A stretch of DNA of 64,000 nucleotides, from NCBI GenBank assembly GCA_009733575.1, contig ML769513.1:116407-180406 (forward strand). The letters are read 5' to 3'. The translations under genes and the position numbers were made by a program. The notes beneath the pieces are model-generated. The model made no database searches. It saw nothing but the letters and a program-made list of their open reading frames with translations, and was not told the origin of the DNA. Source of the stretch: Gymnopus androsaceus JB14 (taxonomy: Eukaryota; Basidiomycota; Agaricomycetes; Agaricales; Omphalotaceae). Shown here one piece after another: positions 34,701 to 45,186 of the stretch (position 1 is its first letter; every line of letters begins with the position of its first letter).

Positions 34701-35113
34701 AATGAATACTGATTAGGAGTAAGGTCATTCGACAGCGAGAAATCATCCAGTCCGAATTTATGAGTGTCCAAGTTGTCAAAATGTAGGGCATGGGGATCAA
34801 TAGCCATTTGGGAAGTGAAGTCAAATTCAGAGCCCAGCAATGGGATATTATAATCCATTGTATCCGAGAACCCTTTTGTGTTGGTTTCTGCAGGTGCCTC
34901 AAACACAGAAGAAGACCACAGCGCCGACCAGTCCACTGGACTTGCAGAGGACCCATCCATAGCGCTGTCCGAAGATTGGGAATTGCGGAGTAAAAGGTTT
35001 AAAGGGTCCGAGGGGTCCAAATCCAAATCTGGTTGCGGGGAGCTTCCAGCTGAATTCTGAGATGAGAAATCAGAGCTGGAAGATGTTGGAGGTGAAGGTT
35101 CTGAAAAGGACAT
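31788..35113 (-). CDS. SREBP-like bHLH transcription factor with membrane segments and an AT-hook
   Basis: A sterol/oxygen-responsive membrane-bound transcription factor. Start: ATG at 35113 (MSFSEPSPPTSSSS). An acidic Ser-rich activation region (about 280 residues) is followed by a bHLH at about 34130-33830 and into the next exon. Its basic region reads TTIERRYRTNLNARI, with the Tyr that distinguishes SREBPs from other bHLH factors, and a large Gly/Lys loop separates the helices. The zipper-like helix is VLKKRENRLRREQEGLKALV. Next come an acidic stretch, an AT-hook-like KRKRGRPRK, then two hydrophobic segments (YLLATFALFSFF and AFHLLVSILVFSSIL) that would form the ER hairpin. A long conserved C-terminal domain stops at 31788. 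Introns near 34430-34480, 33800-33840 and 32720-32780 keep the frame. HMG-CoA reductase, a classical target of this factor class, lies 20 kb away. Confidence 0.9.
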
Positions 35114-35571
35114 GATGGTGGTGTTGGAAAGAGAATAATTATAAGAACGTTCTATGCAAGTCGTTCGACTGGAGAAATGGCATGATCATTTTGGGCGCTT
35201 CAATTTATTCAGCGCTTAGCAACATTGCCACCTAAGCGCCTACTCGGGACGCTTCTTGAATCTTGACTCATGGCTACCCGCAGGCTTGATGGAGAGCGAG
35301 ATTGAGACAGGGGTCAGCAGCTGTAAAATGCGAAGCGTTCTCGTTAGGCCTCTTTTCTTCGCTTGAAAGACTTTCCTTGGAACGCCCAGGACATGTATTG
35401 GCTCTTGACGGTTGGTGCTTTTTGCTGGAATTGGCATTTTAGGTCTTGTTATGTGAATACATACATGATGATCATCTAGCGCTTCTATACACCTATATCA
35501 TGGGGCTTGTCAACTGGCGCCTGGCCTCAGTCTTTTCCTCCTAAACTCCCACCACCACATCCTCTCTCCCT
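35114..35571. promoter_or_regulatory. Divergent promoter between the SREBP-like and GNAT genes
   Basis: The 458-base spacer holds several GGCGC half-palindromes: GGCGCTT at 35194, AGCGCTT at 35211, AAGCGCC at 35234 and TGGCGCCT at 35515. I found no convincing SRE-type sequence. Function is inferred from position only. Confidence 0.4.
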
Positions 35572-37097
35572 ATGGATCTCACCGGGAAAAGAATTCAAGT
35601 AACTCGAGGAATCGATGCAGCACAATTCACTTCTCTCAAAGCCCTTACAGCTCTCTATGAAGAATTACAGTTATGCACCGTCGAAGCTGGCTTTCCAGGG
35701 GAAGACATGTTCACTTTTTCCAGCAGAACCGCTTTGTTTGGCGTCATTAATCTCAAAGGTTACGTCCCGCTTCCGCAGCATCCACGACGTAGATGAAGTG
35801 GGAGAAGTGGGAGGAGCCTTCCAACTCTCCAGGTCATCCCATAGGAATCTTATATCTCATGCCGACGCAGCAGCCTCCTTACCCCCCTGGGTCGATTGGA
35901 GAGCTATCACTTGGTATCATTCTCCAACAACAGCATCGTGGAATGGGGTACGCAAGAGAAACACTCGCGCTCATCCTCGAAGAAGCTTTCCGGAACATGG
36001 ATTGTCACCGCATAAATGTCAACCTTTTGGACACTTCATCGCGTGAAAAAGCAATGTCTCTTTTTATAAGCATGTGAGTACCGCAGTCATCGCTTTCGAT
36101 GTTGATTTGAAACTGACTTGCATCTTAATATCTCAGGCGATTCTGTCACGAAGGCAAGCGACGTCGCTCCTTCTTCAGCATCTTGGAGCAAGAATGGAAG
36201 GACACCACCAGCCTAGCCATTCTCGACACGGATTGGATGGTGCGCTCCAAATTCCTTACCAAAGCAGCTCCTACCACGCTTTGGGATGAGATGCTGTCGA
36301 GGCATGATCGGGAGCGGCAACAACTGATGCGCTGGGAGGACGATCAAACTCAATCGTGGCCGAAATGGTTGAAGCGTACTTCGAGTATGGAAACTATTCG
36401 TATGTCTATGGCGCCCGTGTCCGACGTTAGTAAGGATTCCAGCGACGAATACGAGTCTGCTGCTCCTTCTGATATTGAGGGGACGTCGAGTTCGAGTCGT
36501 CTTCCCGGTGGCAGTGGCCTTGGTAATCTTACCCTAGAAGGTTCCCCCTCATCGCGATTTTTAATCAAACGGAAAGGCAAAGGAAAGAGAAACATCGATA
36601 GTGCAGCCTCACCTTCAGATCCCTTTGCAGACTATCCAAGTTCTGATTCGGAGTTCGAAAACGATACTGCTTACCCTCCTAGAAAAAGTCTGCGATTTGG
36701 CTCTCCTACCGAGGAATCGGATTTCGCGATCGGTCATACAACTGCATTCAACCACTCCTTCAGCTTGAACTATCCACCTTTGCCTCGTGCTTACTCGTCT
36801 ACTCCATCCCCACCTGCATCCGTTGCTACCGCTCCAAGTCCTTCGCCTAGTCCTCAGAGTGCATCTGACTTTATCACTGCCCGTTCCCGTTCCCGCTCCA
36901 GGTCGCGTAGCAGTTCATTGTCTTTGGAAAGCGCTAGCGACTCTCAGAGCGATGCTGGGGCTAGCGATAACGACGGCTATGCTAGTAGCACGCCTAGCTC
37001 TAGCTCTCAGTGGGACCTGTTGGAGACGCGTTCTGCATCTCCGTCAGAGTCTCCTTTTCTTGATATTGACGAAGAGGAGATTTATGAATTGATGTAA
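35572..37097 (+). CDS. GNAT-family N-acetyltransferase with long disordered Ser-rich tail
   Basis: The first exon starts at 35572 (MDLTGKRIQVTRG). A short intron is likely at about 35758-35792, and a second at about 36074-36137. The middle part has the GNAT acetyl-CoA-binding features: GELSLGIILQQQHRGMGYARET (Q/R-x-x-G-x-A-type loop), then LALILEEAFRNMDCHRINVN, as in RimJ/RimL-type enzymes, and RFCHEGKRRR. After the domain (about residue 240) the tail of roughly 190 residues is Ser/Asp/Glu-rich, with RSRSRSRSRS near 36890 and an acidic end (DEEEIYELM). The tail is unusual for this family and may be regulatory. The substrate is not predictable. The first intron would be short (about 34 nt), so its border is uncertain. 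Confidence 0.72.
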
Positions 37098-39924
37098 TAT
37101 GATGATGGCTTGTAATGCTTTGGCAAAGACTCAAGACGACGAGAGTTTGGGAATTTTTGGGAACTCATGTAAGTAAGTACTGATTGAAATAGGAAGGAAC
37201 ACTCTGCGATTTGTTGGGCTTGTGGAAAGCGGCATGTTTCGGTGAAGTAAAATATTAGAAAGAACTGCTTGAGTTCCATAGTTATGCTTCATTGTACAAT
37301 CATCGTGTATATATTACTTCCATAATCTATAATTTTGAATATCAATCACTTTACGTTCATGCAAGCCTGAGCTTGAGTGATGCAAAATGTTGAATTGTGA
37401 CCGAGACTTTAGAATCGAGTGGAGAAAAGACTTCCTCGTCTGGAAGACCAAAATTAGTATCCATAGTATGTAGCGCCTACATAAGTATCTATGTGTTTAC
37501 AACTTCATACGGTATAAGATTCGACTCTTCAGCCGTCGAATCATTGAAAACGGGGGAGATCTATGCACTTACCCCAAAATCCCATGGCCCGAATGAAAAC
37601 AAATCCAGCCAGTCTACGGTTTTCTACCCTGAATGGAAATGCATCAAGTTGAGCACCCAACCAAATTCTGCAATTATTCAGGATAGAAAGTTCCGGCGTC
37701 TGACGGAGAGAAATCGCATAGTGGCGTTGTGAATGGCGTCGCCTGTTAGTGGTGTGAGTTCGTTTTTTTGAGCAATGGTGCGCCCTGCCCCTGGAGATAT
37801 CGACTAGCCAAAACATACCCAAAAAGACACTCTACATCTCTGCGTATTTCCTCATTTACCCGAGCAGTAGGGGACTTTTGCACCTTCTGTACTACCACAC
37901 GAAAGTATACCTCACATCACGTACGATTTCTGCTACCAGTTGATGGGAATCCGCAGGACCATCGCAATGGGAAAGGAGAGGAGTAGCGTAAACACCGACG
38001 AAGTGAATGTGGTTGAAGGCGACTCCGTTTCCCTACCCCGCTAATTTCACCTCCTCTTCCTCTATCATAATCCCATCTCCTTCTTCGCTATTGTCCTCAA
38101 CCTCCTCAAAGGTATATCTTCGCCCGCAGCCTCCTCAGTAGCCTTCCTCTTCCTCTTCTTCTTCTCCTGTCCTTTCCCTCTTTCTCTCCTTTTCCTTTAA
38201 ACGGTTCGCGTCCCATGCTTTTGTGGATCCAAGTTTATCCATTGTCATCGCCAGTTCCACCACCAAAGCCAAGGCCATTTCCGCCGTCCGGTAAAGAAAC
38301 CCCGATTCCTGGAAACCCAAAGTCGAGGGAGAGGAGATCCGTTTCAGAAGCGCCGTAAGAGGAGAAGGCGAGAAAAGTTTGGTAGAAGATGACGGAGGGT
38401 TTGGATGCGATGGGCCGCAAGATATAATGGAGAAAGCACAGTGGAGTCGGATGAGGAGACTGCAGCACTGTCGATACTGCAACGCCATTCGAACTATTCA
38501 CCTGGACCCGTGGAGATTTTCCAATCTTCATTGAACGTGTTCGAGAAGCCTGTATACACAGCGTAAAGACAGAAGAAAAGGATAATAATTAGTAAACATA
38601 CATACTCACTGAAGCACTGACCAGCAGCCTGCACCTGTGCGGCAACAAGAATCGTTTTCCTTTGACCATGCTCGGTGGTCATTTGGGTACAATCGTCGCG
38701 GTGGAGGCGAGAATGGAGTCGAAGTAGGACGAGGAGGAGTAAGCGAAGGATGAGTATCTCGAGAGGCACTAATACGCGGAAGAACTTTAGAATCGGAACT
38801 TCAAGAAGGTAACTTACATAGTGGCGGGCGGCTATTTCAATTTTCGATCACCATAAACAATGCATTAACCTCGACTTCTCCATCGATAAATCTACGGTAT
38901 TTAGCTGCCATGCGCTGGTTGGAAGAGCCTGGGTTCGCGCCTCGCAGCGTTCACAACTTATACCTTGGTGGCGCTTCATCTGATCCAGATAACTACGCGA
39001 CGCGCACCGAAGATTACTTGCTCGACTTACTGTATTTTTCGAGCAAAACAAGCCCTCACATTTTATATTCAAAACCTGTATTTGGTGAATCTCAACTCCC
39101 CTAATGCCGGTTGTGAAAGGGGTGCGTCGCGTACTTTTATCGCTGGAGACAACTTTGTAACATGAAGAAAATATCACTCTTCAATTAGTCTCCCTCCATA
39201 TGTTTAATATCCTTACCTTCGCCGATTGCTATCTCTACTGAGCGATTTGATACATCTGACGATGCTGAGGCTCATGGGTGCGTTCTGTAATGTTTCTACC
39301 TTCCTACTTGGTTCCAACACGGATCGTGCCCAGTTGGGCTCAAAAATCTGCGATCATTGCAGCGGGTTACTGCGGTGCTTTGGTAGTGGTTGTCCTGTGC
39401 AGTTGAAGTTGGAACAGGTATCGAGGTCGGTTCACTATTCAATCCGGCCACTTCGATTCTCACTTATGTATATATTCTTAGATGCTCATCTTGGATACGC
39501 ACCCAACCTAAAAAGCCTGGAGCTGGTTAATATCTACCAAAGCGACTCGCATACCCGCAATGTCTGACTATCGAACCATACATTCATCATTTTGACCCAC
39601 TGAAGGCTCCTCGGAGACTCGCACCCGTTGGCATCTTCAATCTCATGGACATATAAATGGTAAGAGGTCCTAGAAGGCCTGAATATGGCTTAGGAAATCG
39701 GTCTATTCCCCAATGGAGCAGCGTAGGTCACGCTGACTTGTCTGTATAACTATAGATAATATGAGATTCTCATAACATCTTTGGATTTTAGTTTGATAGT
39801 GATAACAAACTCCTCGAACCACGTTCTGACACCTTCCGGAAGGTCCGCTGCGGGAAGCCTTGCGATAAGTAACTCTGATACAGCATATATATCTTTAGGC
39901 CCCACCAACTGTGTACACAGCAAT
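37098..39924. other. Gene-poor stretch with one weak minus-strand candidate
   Basis: No strong gene is seen. On the minus strand, 38236-38769 gives two open pieces joined by a plausible 60-nt intron (GTGAGT...ACAG near 38545-38610). One is a Pro/Ser-rich piece with PPRRLYPNDHRAW; the other is an SSNGVAVSTVLQSPHPTP piece. I cannot identify it. Short leucine-rich frames at 39226-39567 may be F-box gene debris. The segmental duplication begins near 39600. Confidence 0.3.
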
Positions 39925-41815
39925 ATGTCCGAACCCAAAGAGACAAGCTCAGACAAAGAGATCGATATTCCCCCATCGGAAGCATTGAGCACTGATTGGT
40001 ATTGGAGAGGAATACGCCTCAAGTATTACTGTGCACCGTTGACTCAAGTAGCACTTGTTGGGCTCATAGCCTTCATGACAGTGTGAGTCATTTTTACTGG
40101 AATACTCGTTGAGCAACTCTCACCTTCGCATCCAGTGGTATGTCGAGTGCCCTGGGTGGTGCAGGCGGTGGAGGTCTTCTCAATACTCATCAGAGTACCA
40201 ATGCCAACGTAGCAATTTACTCCAGTGCGTCGTTATTCATCAGCCTCACTTGCGTCGATTTGTTAATCATACGAACTGCTATTAGCTTTCGCCGCACTTG
40301 CATTCTTCGCTGGCACAATATACAACAAGATTGGGATCCGAATGACCTTGATGTTTGGTGGATTCGGGTACGCTTTTATGGCTTCGGGTAAGGATATCGG
40401 ATGTTCGTACTACTTACAGGGTTTAAACATCTATATACTTAGCGTACATGGTGGCAGCGCATTTGGCCAATAAGGCTACGCCTTACATCGTCATTGCCGG
40501 ATGCGTTGAAGGTCTTTGTGCCGCTATGCTATGGACTGCACAAGGTGCAGTGACAATGGCTTATCCTACCGAAGACATGAAGGGCCGTGCATTTTCACTG
40601 TTTTGGACGTAAGTCAACTGGTTGGGAACCCTGATTCTGCTGATACATTGGACTCTGATTCTCTCTCTCTCTCTCAGGATTTTCCAGATGGGCGGTGTCA
40701 TTGGCTCCATTATCCCAATATGTTTGAACTGGAATACAGTAGCAGGGAACATGACTGATGGGACTGTAGGTGCTTCCTCCATTGTCGGAGACATGGAAAC
40801 TGAAAGTAAGATAGTACATTGCCTTTATTTCTATCATGCTCTCTGGAGCCCTCGTCCTTCCTTGGCTTCTTCTGCCTTCCGATAGGGTCGTTCGGAACGA
40901 TGGTACCCGCGTTATCCTACCGGAAATGCCCACTTGGAGGTTAGTCTCGCTCCCAAGTATGATAACCTTGTTCAATGGTCGGTTGATTTAGGTCGGAGAT
41001 CAAAGGGCTTACTCGAAACCATTATCGAAGACAAATGGATAATCACCCTCTTCCCATTCTTCATCGCATCAAACTGGTTCTACACCTATCAAACAAACGA
41101 CTTCAACGCCCCTAACTTTACACTTCGAACTCGGTCCTTCAATGGACTTTGGACCAACTTTTTTAATATGGCTGGGGTATGGATAATGGGTATTGCTCTG
41201 GACTGGAAACCCGAGAAATATAGTCGTCCGCTACGTGCTCGAGTAGGGCTGATCTTTCTTCTCATTGCTACGATGACTATCTGGGGCGGGGGTTGGATAT
41301 TTGTGAGGCATAGCGTTCGTGGGGTTGTGCCAGACCCTTTAATCGACCTGTAAGATTTTTTGTGTTTTCCTCCATCAAATCCCTCTTTCTCATATCATAA
41401 TGCATACAGCACTCAATCCAAACGTTACACTCCATACCTTATGATCTACGTCTTCTGGTCATTCTACGACGGTGCATTCCAAGCCTACGCCTATTGGTTG
41501 ATGGGAAGCCTATCTAACAACTCGCGCCGCCTTTCCCATTACAGCGGCTGGTACAAATCTCTTCAATCCGCTGGTGCCGCTGTTGTATGGCGTTTGGACG
41601 GACTGGAGATAAGTTATGTGTCGATGTATCTTAGTACGTGGATGATTATGGTCTTTGCGTTGATCACTGCGTCGTATGTTGCGTTCAACAAAGTTCAGCC
41701 ACACACGTACGACGAGCCTCATACTAATAGTGCGATGTTTGGATTGGAAGCCCTTCCCAAGGAATCAGAGAAGGATGCAACTTCATCTGTAGTCCTTGCG
41801 TCCACTGAACAGTAA
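39925..41815 (+). CDS. UNC93-like (DUF895) MFS membrane protein, copy 1, intact
   Basis: A polytopic membrane protein of the fungal UNC-93-like branch of the major facilitator superfamily; transport substrate unknown. Start: ATG at 39925 (MSEPKETSSDKE). Several short introns all keep the frame. The conserved segments are YYCAPLTQVALVGLIAF, GMSSALGGAGGGG, FAALAFFAGTIYNKIGIRM, PYIVIAGCVEGLCAAMLW, WTIFQMGGVIGSIIP, YIAFISIMLSGALVLPWLL, a cytosolic loop, FPFFIASNWFYTYQ, GLIFLLIATMTIWGGGW, YLMIYVFWSFYDGAFQAYAY and WMIMVFALITASYVAF. That gives about 11-12 membrane spans. One intron is recovered at 40752-40800 (DGT joined to YIAF). It converges on the F-box gene 58 bases downstream. Confidence 0.88.
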
Positions 41816-41872
41816 TTTACATGGAATTATTATCAATGTATTTGAACGGCTTGATAGTGTTTGATAGTGGAT

Positions 41873-43114
41873 TTAAACAGGCGGTTTGTAAAACACCTTC
41901 ACTCCTGATACATCCATTCCAAGCTTTCTCAGTTTCTCCAATCTCTCCAAGATATTATTCTGCTGGTCTGTCTCGATTTCAAAAGCCACCTTCATCAAAC
42001 CCCGGTTGACTCGACTCTCCATGAATTCCATAGCAGCATCACAACTATCACGAGTCATCGGATAAGTGGACATCCCATTTGCTGTTAGAGACTGTAACAT
42101 TGGGAGAAGTGGCGGGGTTGGCTCAGAAGTCCAAGTAAGGGATTTGAAAACATCTTCGTTGAGGAAAGGATCGTAAAAAGAAGCTTCCTGTTCGTTCCCC
42201 TTGATAGCACTGAAGGATTTCAGCGTAGGCAACGTTCTGAATAATTCAATAATTTGGCCTGCGGAAGGGGGCCATGCATAGATGAGGGTGAAATACTCGA
42301 GTCGGCACCCGCAGTTCACGAAATCAAAGAACACCGACAACATGTCTTGGACCCCAGTTCGTGCCATCAGGTGCAGTGTCAGATCTACCAGGTTATTGGC
42401 ATGAAAGTATGCAAGATAGTCTGGCAAAACTCCAAGGCTTGTCTCGAGCTTGTGAAGACTGGGGAGCGTGATAGATGATTTAGAGGGCGAAGGAAGGCAA
42501 CTGATACCATTGAAGGTCAGTCCATTGGTAAGGATCAAGGAGCGGAGGGATGTGCATTTTCGAAGGGCACGGGTTATGGAAGAAGTGATGTCGGGGGCGA
42601 GACGGGTTATAGTGAAATGGATGCCGACCCCGCGAAGGCCAAGGTGATGAAGGCGCGCGCAAGGAAGCGTGTCAAATGCCTCATGAAAGCGCAAGCATAT
42701 TACTTGCTGCTTTCTTTCGTCCAGGTCTCCAAGCGAGCTATACCAGTGATGACTTGCAAAGCAGGGCTCCTCAATGATCATCTCCATATAGAGTGGACAA
42801 GCCATGCTTCGCTCGTACCATAATTCCAGTGGGAACAAATTCGGCTGCATTGAGAGTTGTTCAATCCCAAAAGCACGCACATAGTCGAAGAGATCGATTC
42901 GTATCCGCTGCCACAGCTCCGGGGTATTGTGTGCCAATTGGGTCCAGCGAGCGCAGATCCTGGTCAGGACGTTTGTCGGGTTTGATCGCATAAGAATGGT
43001 AGGAAAGTTATGATCTGAGACGTCAACGGTTGGAAGGCATTCGATGAAGATGAGGCGTAGGACATCATCGACAAGGCGATGTACGGAGGCGCTTTTAGTA
43101 GCGTTGGAATCCAT
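41873..43114 (-). CDS. F-box/LRR-like protein, copy 1, intact
   Basis: A single-exon frame. I prefer the ATG at 43114 (MDSNATKSASVHRL) because the F-box begins at once; a longer frame reaches 43231. The N-terminal F-box (VHRLVDDVLRLIFIECLPT) would bind Skp1 in an SCF ubiquitin ligase. It is followed by the typical Agaricomycete spacer (VLTRICARWTQLAHNTPELW) and a leucine-rich C-terminal half (LRSLILTNGLTFNG, LVDLTLHLMAR, LEYFTLIYAWPP). Length of about 410 residues is normal. The target is unknown. Its start region faces the extra 0.75 kb and MITE segment. Confidence 0.85.
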   Translation of the reverse strand: MDSNATKSASVHRLVDDVLRLIFIECLPTVDVSDHNFPTILMRSNPTNVLTRICARWTQLAHNTPELWQRIRIDLFDYVRAFGIEQLSMQPNLFPLELWYERSMACPLYMEMIIEEPCFASHHWYSSLGDLDERKQQVICLRFHEAFDTLPCARLHHLGLRGVGIHFTITRLAPDITSSITRALRKCTSLRSLILTNGLTFNGISCLPSPSKSSITLPSLHKLETSLGVLPDYLAYFHANNLVDLTLHLMARTGVQDMLSVFFDFVNCGCRLEYFTLIYAWPPSAGQIIELFRTLPTLKSFSAIKGNEQEASFYDPFLNEDVFKSLTWTSEPTPPLLPMLQSLTANGMSTYPMTRDSCDAAMEFMESRVNRGLMKVAFEIETDQQNNILERLEKLRKLGMDVSGVKVFYKPPV

Positions 43115-43598
43115 ATTATTTTCTGTTTGTATGGCGTATTGACCTAGCAAAGAGAGAGGAGAATAAGAGGGAGTCGGAATACTGTGGTTAGCTTTTTTCT
43201 CTTTTGCTATGGATAGAAAAATCAAACGCACTAGAAGGAAGCCATGTTAGATTTTGTGGATCATTCCCATTCAACTCTAAGGTCATTGTATCAAGATGTG
43301 TATACCGTAATAATCGAAAGTGGTGGCAGCAGAATCAAAACGGGGATTTGAACGAACCTGGGAAGGCTCCAAGATATACGATACCAAAACTAAGTTCTCT
43401 TGCATCAGGTGCTACGTACTCTGACTTCATACTCATAGAACTATCTTGTGCACCTGTTGATTAGGTTCAAAGTGCAAAGATCGATAGGAAACCCAAGTAC
43501 TTCATTCGAGTCTCCTTGGTTCTCGGTAGCTCGTTCACATTAGAACGTGTCTGATAAGTGAACTTGCTGGGAAGATACTTGTTCGAGAGAAGATGCGA

Positions 43599-43634
43599 GA
43601 GAAGGTGAGAATTCCAGAGAAGGTGAGAATTCCA
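43599..43634 (+). repeat. 18 bp direct tandem repeat
   Basis: GAGAAGGTGAGAATTCCA is present twice head to tail. The duplicate block at 52500 carries only one related copy. Confidence 0.85.
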
Positions 43635-44204
43635 TAACCCTCAAGTTTGCGTACGGATCTGTACTGTGTCGTGCAAGTACAATTGTTCAGGAGCACGTTC
43701 CGAAGACGGTGAAAACAATGCTGGTAGGCTCCTGGGGCCTGGGCCCCACTGCGTCTCAGACATCATCGTTTGGCCGTTTGCTGTTGAACTAGTTAACCGC
43801 AGTGGAAGCACATGTAAAATGGACGTGGAATGACAGAGTTGAAGACGCGATCTTGTGAAAAGATAATGCTCTTCATTGTGGAAGGTCACGGCTTAGGGAA
43901 GATTGGAGAGTTGGTAGTGAATTCGGAGGCGGATAGAAAACCGCAAAAGTAGTAGCGTAGCGTCGAGTGCAGTCAGGACCTAAATGATACAAATTTGATA
44001 GAGTCGACGTTTGGTCGACGTCCTGGTTTGCAACAAGCAATTCCGTTTGTACAATATAGAGCACGGCCTTGTTCCATGGTCATGTAGACGGGCCTACGGT
44101 AAACATCAATCCTAACGAATCATTGAGTATCGAGGAAACACATACCTCACACTAAGTAATTCCCCAACCAGCCGCAAACCTATCCTCTGCGACGCTTCCC
44201 ACTT

Positions 44205-44490
44205 TTACTCTTCAAGACTCTCCCTGTGCTCACTAACCCTATCCAAGAATTTCACCTTTTTAAAATATCCGCAGCCGTCCTGCTGGCGATTGGCCTCTAG
44301 CTCGTCTTTTAAGGTGTCATTATCAGCGGCGGAGAGATGTGATCGCCAATCCATAGCAGACCTTTCCAACGTAGTGAGCTTTTTTGTGAAGCCTGGATTA
44401 TGGGAGAGGGGTACGGACGAAGCTCTGGTAGTGAATGCAGAGGTGAGGAAAGTTGCCTCCGGCGCAGGAGGAGGCACCGATACAAGGAGC
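44205..44490 (-). pseudogene. C-terminal BCNT-domain fragment of a Swc5/Cfdp1-like gene
   Basis: The minus-strand frame of about 90 codons ends in LTTLERSAMDWRSHL, then LKDELEANRQQDGCGYFKKV and KFLDRVSEHRESLEE. This is the BCNT-C signature (LxKSxxDW, LxxxLxxNR, GYxxxxxFLxRV) of Swc5, a subunit of the SWR1 chromatin remodeller. No acidic N-terminal half is found upstream; a TAG lies just before the fragment, inside what could be a splice acceptor (ATATCTAG at about 44491). The fragment lies in the 0.75 kb segment that the second duplication copy lacks. It is probably a truncated, transposed piece rather than the cell's functional gene. Confidence 0.55.
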
Positions 44491-44686
44491 TAGATATTAT
44501 CGACGATTTCTTTGCTTCAGCGAAGCGCTTCGACTATTTCCCTGGTAAGATATAAGAACTGAAAAAGTCATAAGATGACTTGGCAGCTCACTTTGTCATC
44601 AGTGGAGACATCTGTGCTAGACACCGCTCATTCTCGAAAAGCCTTCCAGAGTTCTTTATGTACAATTATGTTGACTGTATAGAATA

Positions 44687-45186
44687 TTAGCCTCGTTCAA
44701 AATTGACTCTACAGCGCTGTAGAGGAAATCTTGTAGAGCTGTAGAGCTTTTTCGTAGAGCTTTCGAAATGTAACGCTGTGATTTTGAGCGACCACGTGAG
44801 CTTTGGGCGCTCCACCATTGCCCATGCGACCGGCGACCGCGCCTACATTACCACACTCATTCAACACTTGCACGACCTGTATGCGAGGCAAGGCGAGGCA
44901 GTATCACTCTTTACGGTAGTTCGCAACATACTCACTCAAAATCCCCATTACGAGGCACTTTGCCGCCAATTTAAAGTTTGTGTTCTGCGAAACATTCGCC
45001 AAATTCGTTATCTGCACGGAGTCGCGGACGAGAGCACCGCATGATTCGGCTGAGAAACCGGAAGTAAAACAACAGGCACGAGATATCGTCACAAACTTGT
45101 CACATTTTGAAAGCTCTACGAAAAAGCTCTACAGCTCTACAAGATTTCCTCTACAGCGCTGTAGAATCAATTTTGAACGAGGCTAA
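44687..45186. mobile_element. 500 bp MITE with 84 bp terminal inverted repeats and TA target-site duplication
   Basis: The left end starts TTAGCCTCGTTCAAAATTGA and the right end is its reverse complement. The inverted repeats extend for about 84 bases (44687-44770 and 45103-45186) with only two or three mismatches. Each contains the palindromes CTACAGCGCTGTAG and repeated GTAGAGCT words. The element is bounded by TA on both sides (44685-44686 and 45187-45188). The homologous position in the duplicated block (about 52850) has a single uninterrupted TA, an intact empty site. TA duplication points to the Tc1/mariner superfamily. The interior (about 330 bases) has an 88-codon frame but no transposase motif, so it is non-autonomous. 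Confidence 0.92.

Noticed and set aside
38900..39180. Possible tRNA gene near GGTTCGCGCC-like words
   Set aside because: No cloverleaf pairing or box A/box B arrangement could be found; the same check elsewhere in the window was also negative.
44778..45044. 88-codon frame inside the MITE as a possible transposase or captured gene
   Set aside because: Too short, no DDE/D motif or zinc finger, and no homology that I recognise; treated as non-autonomous filler.
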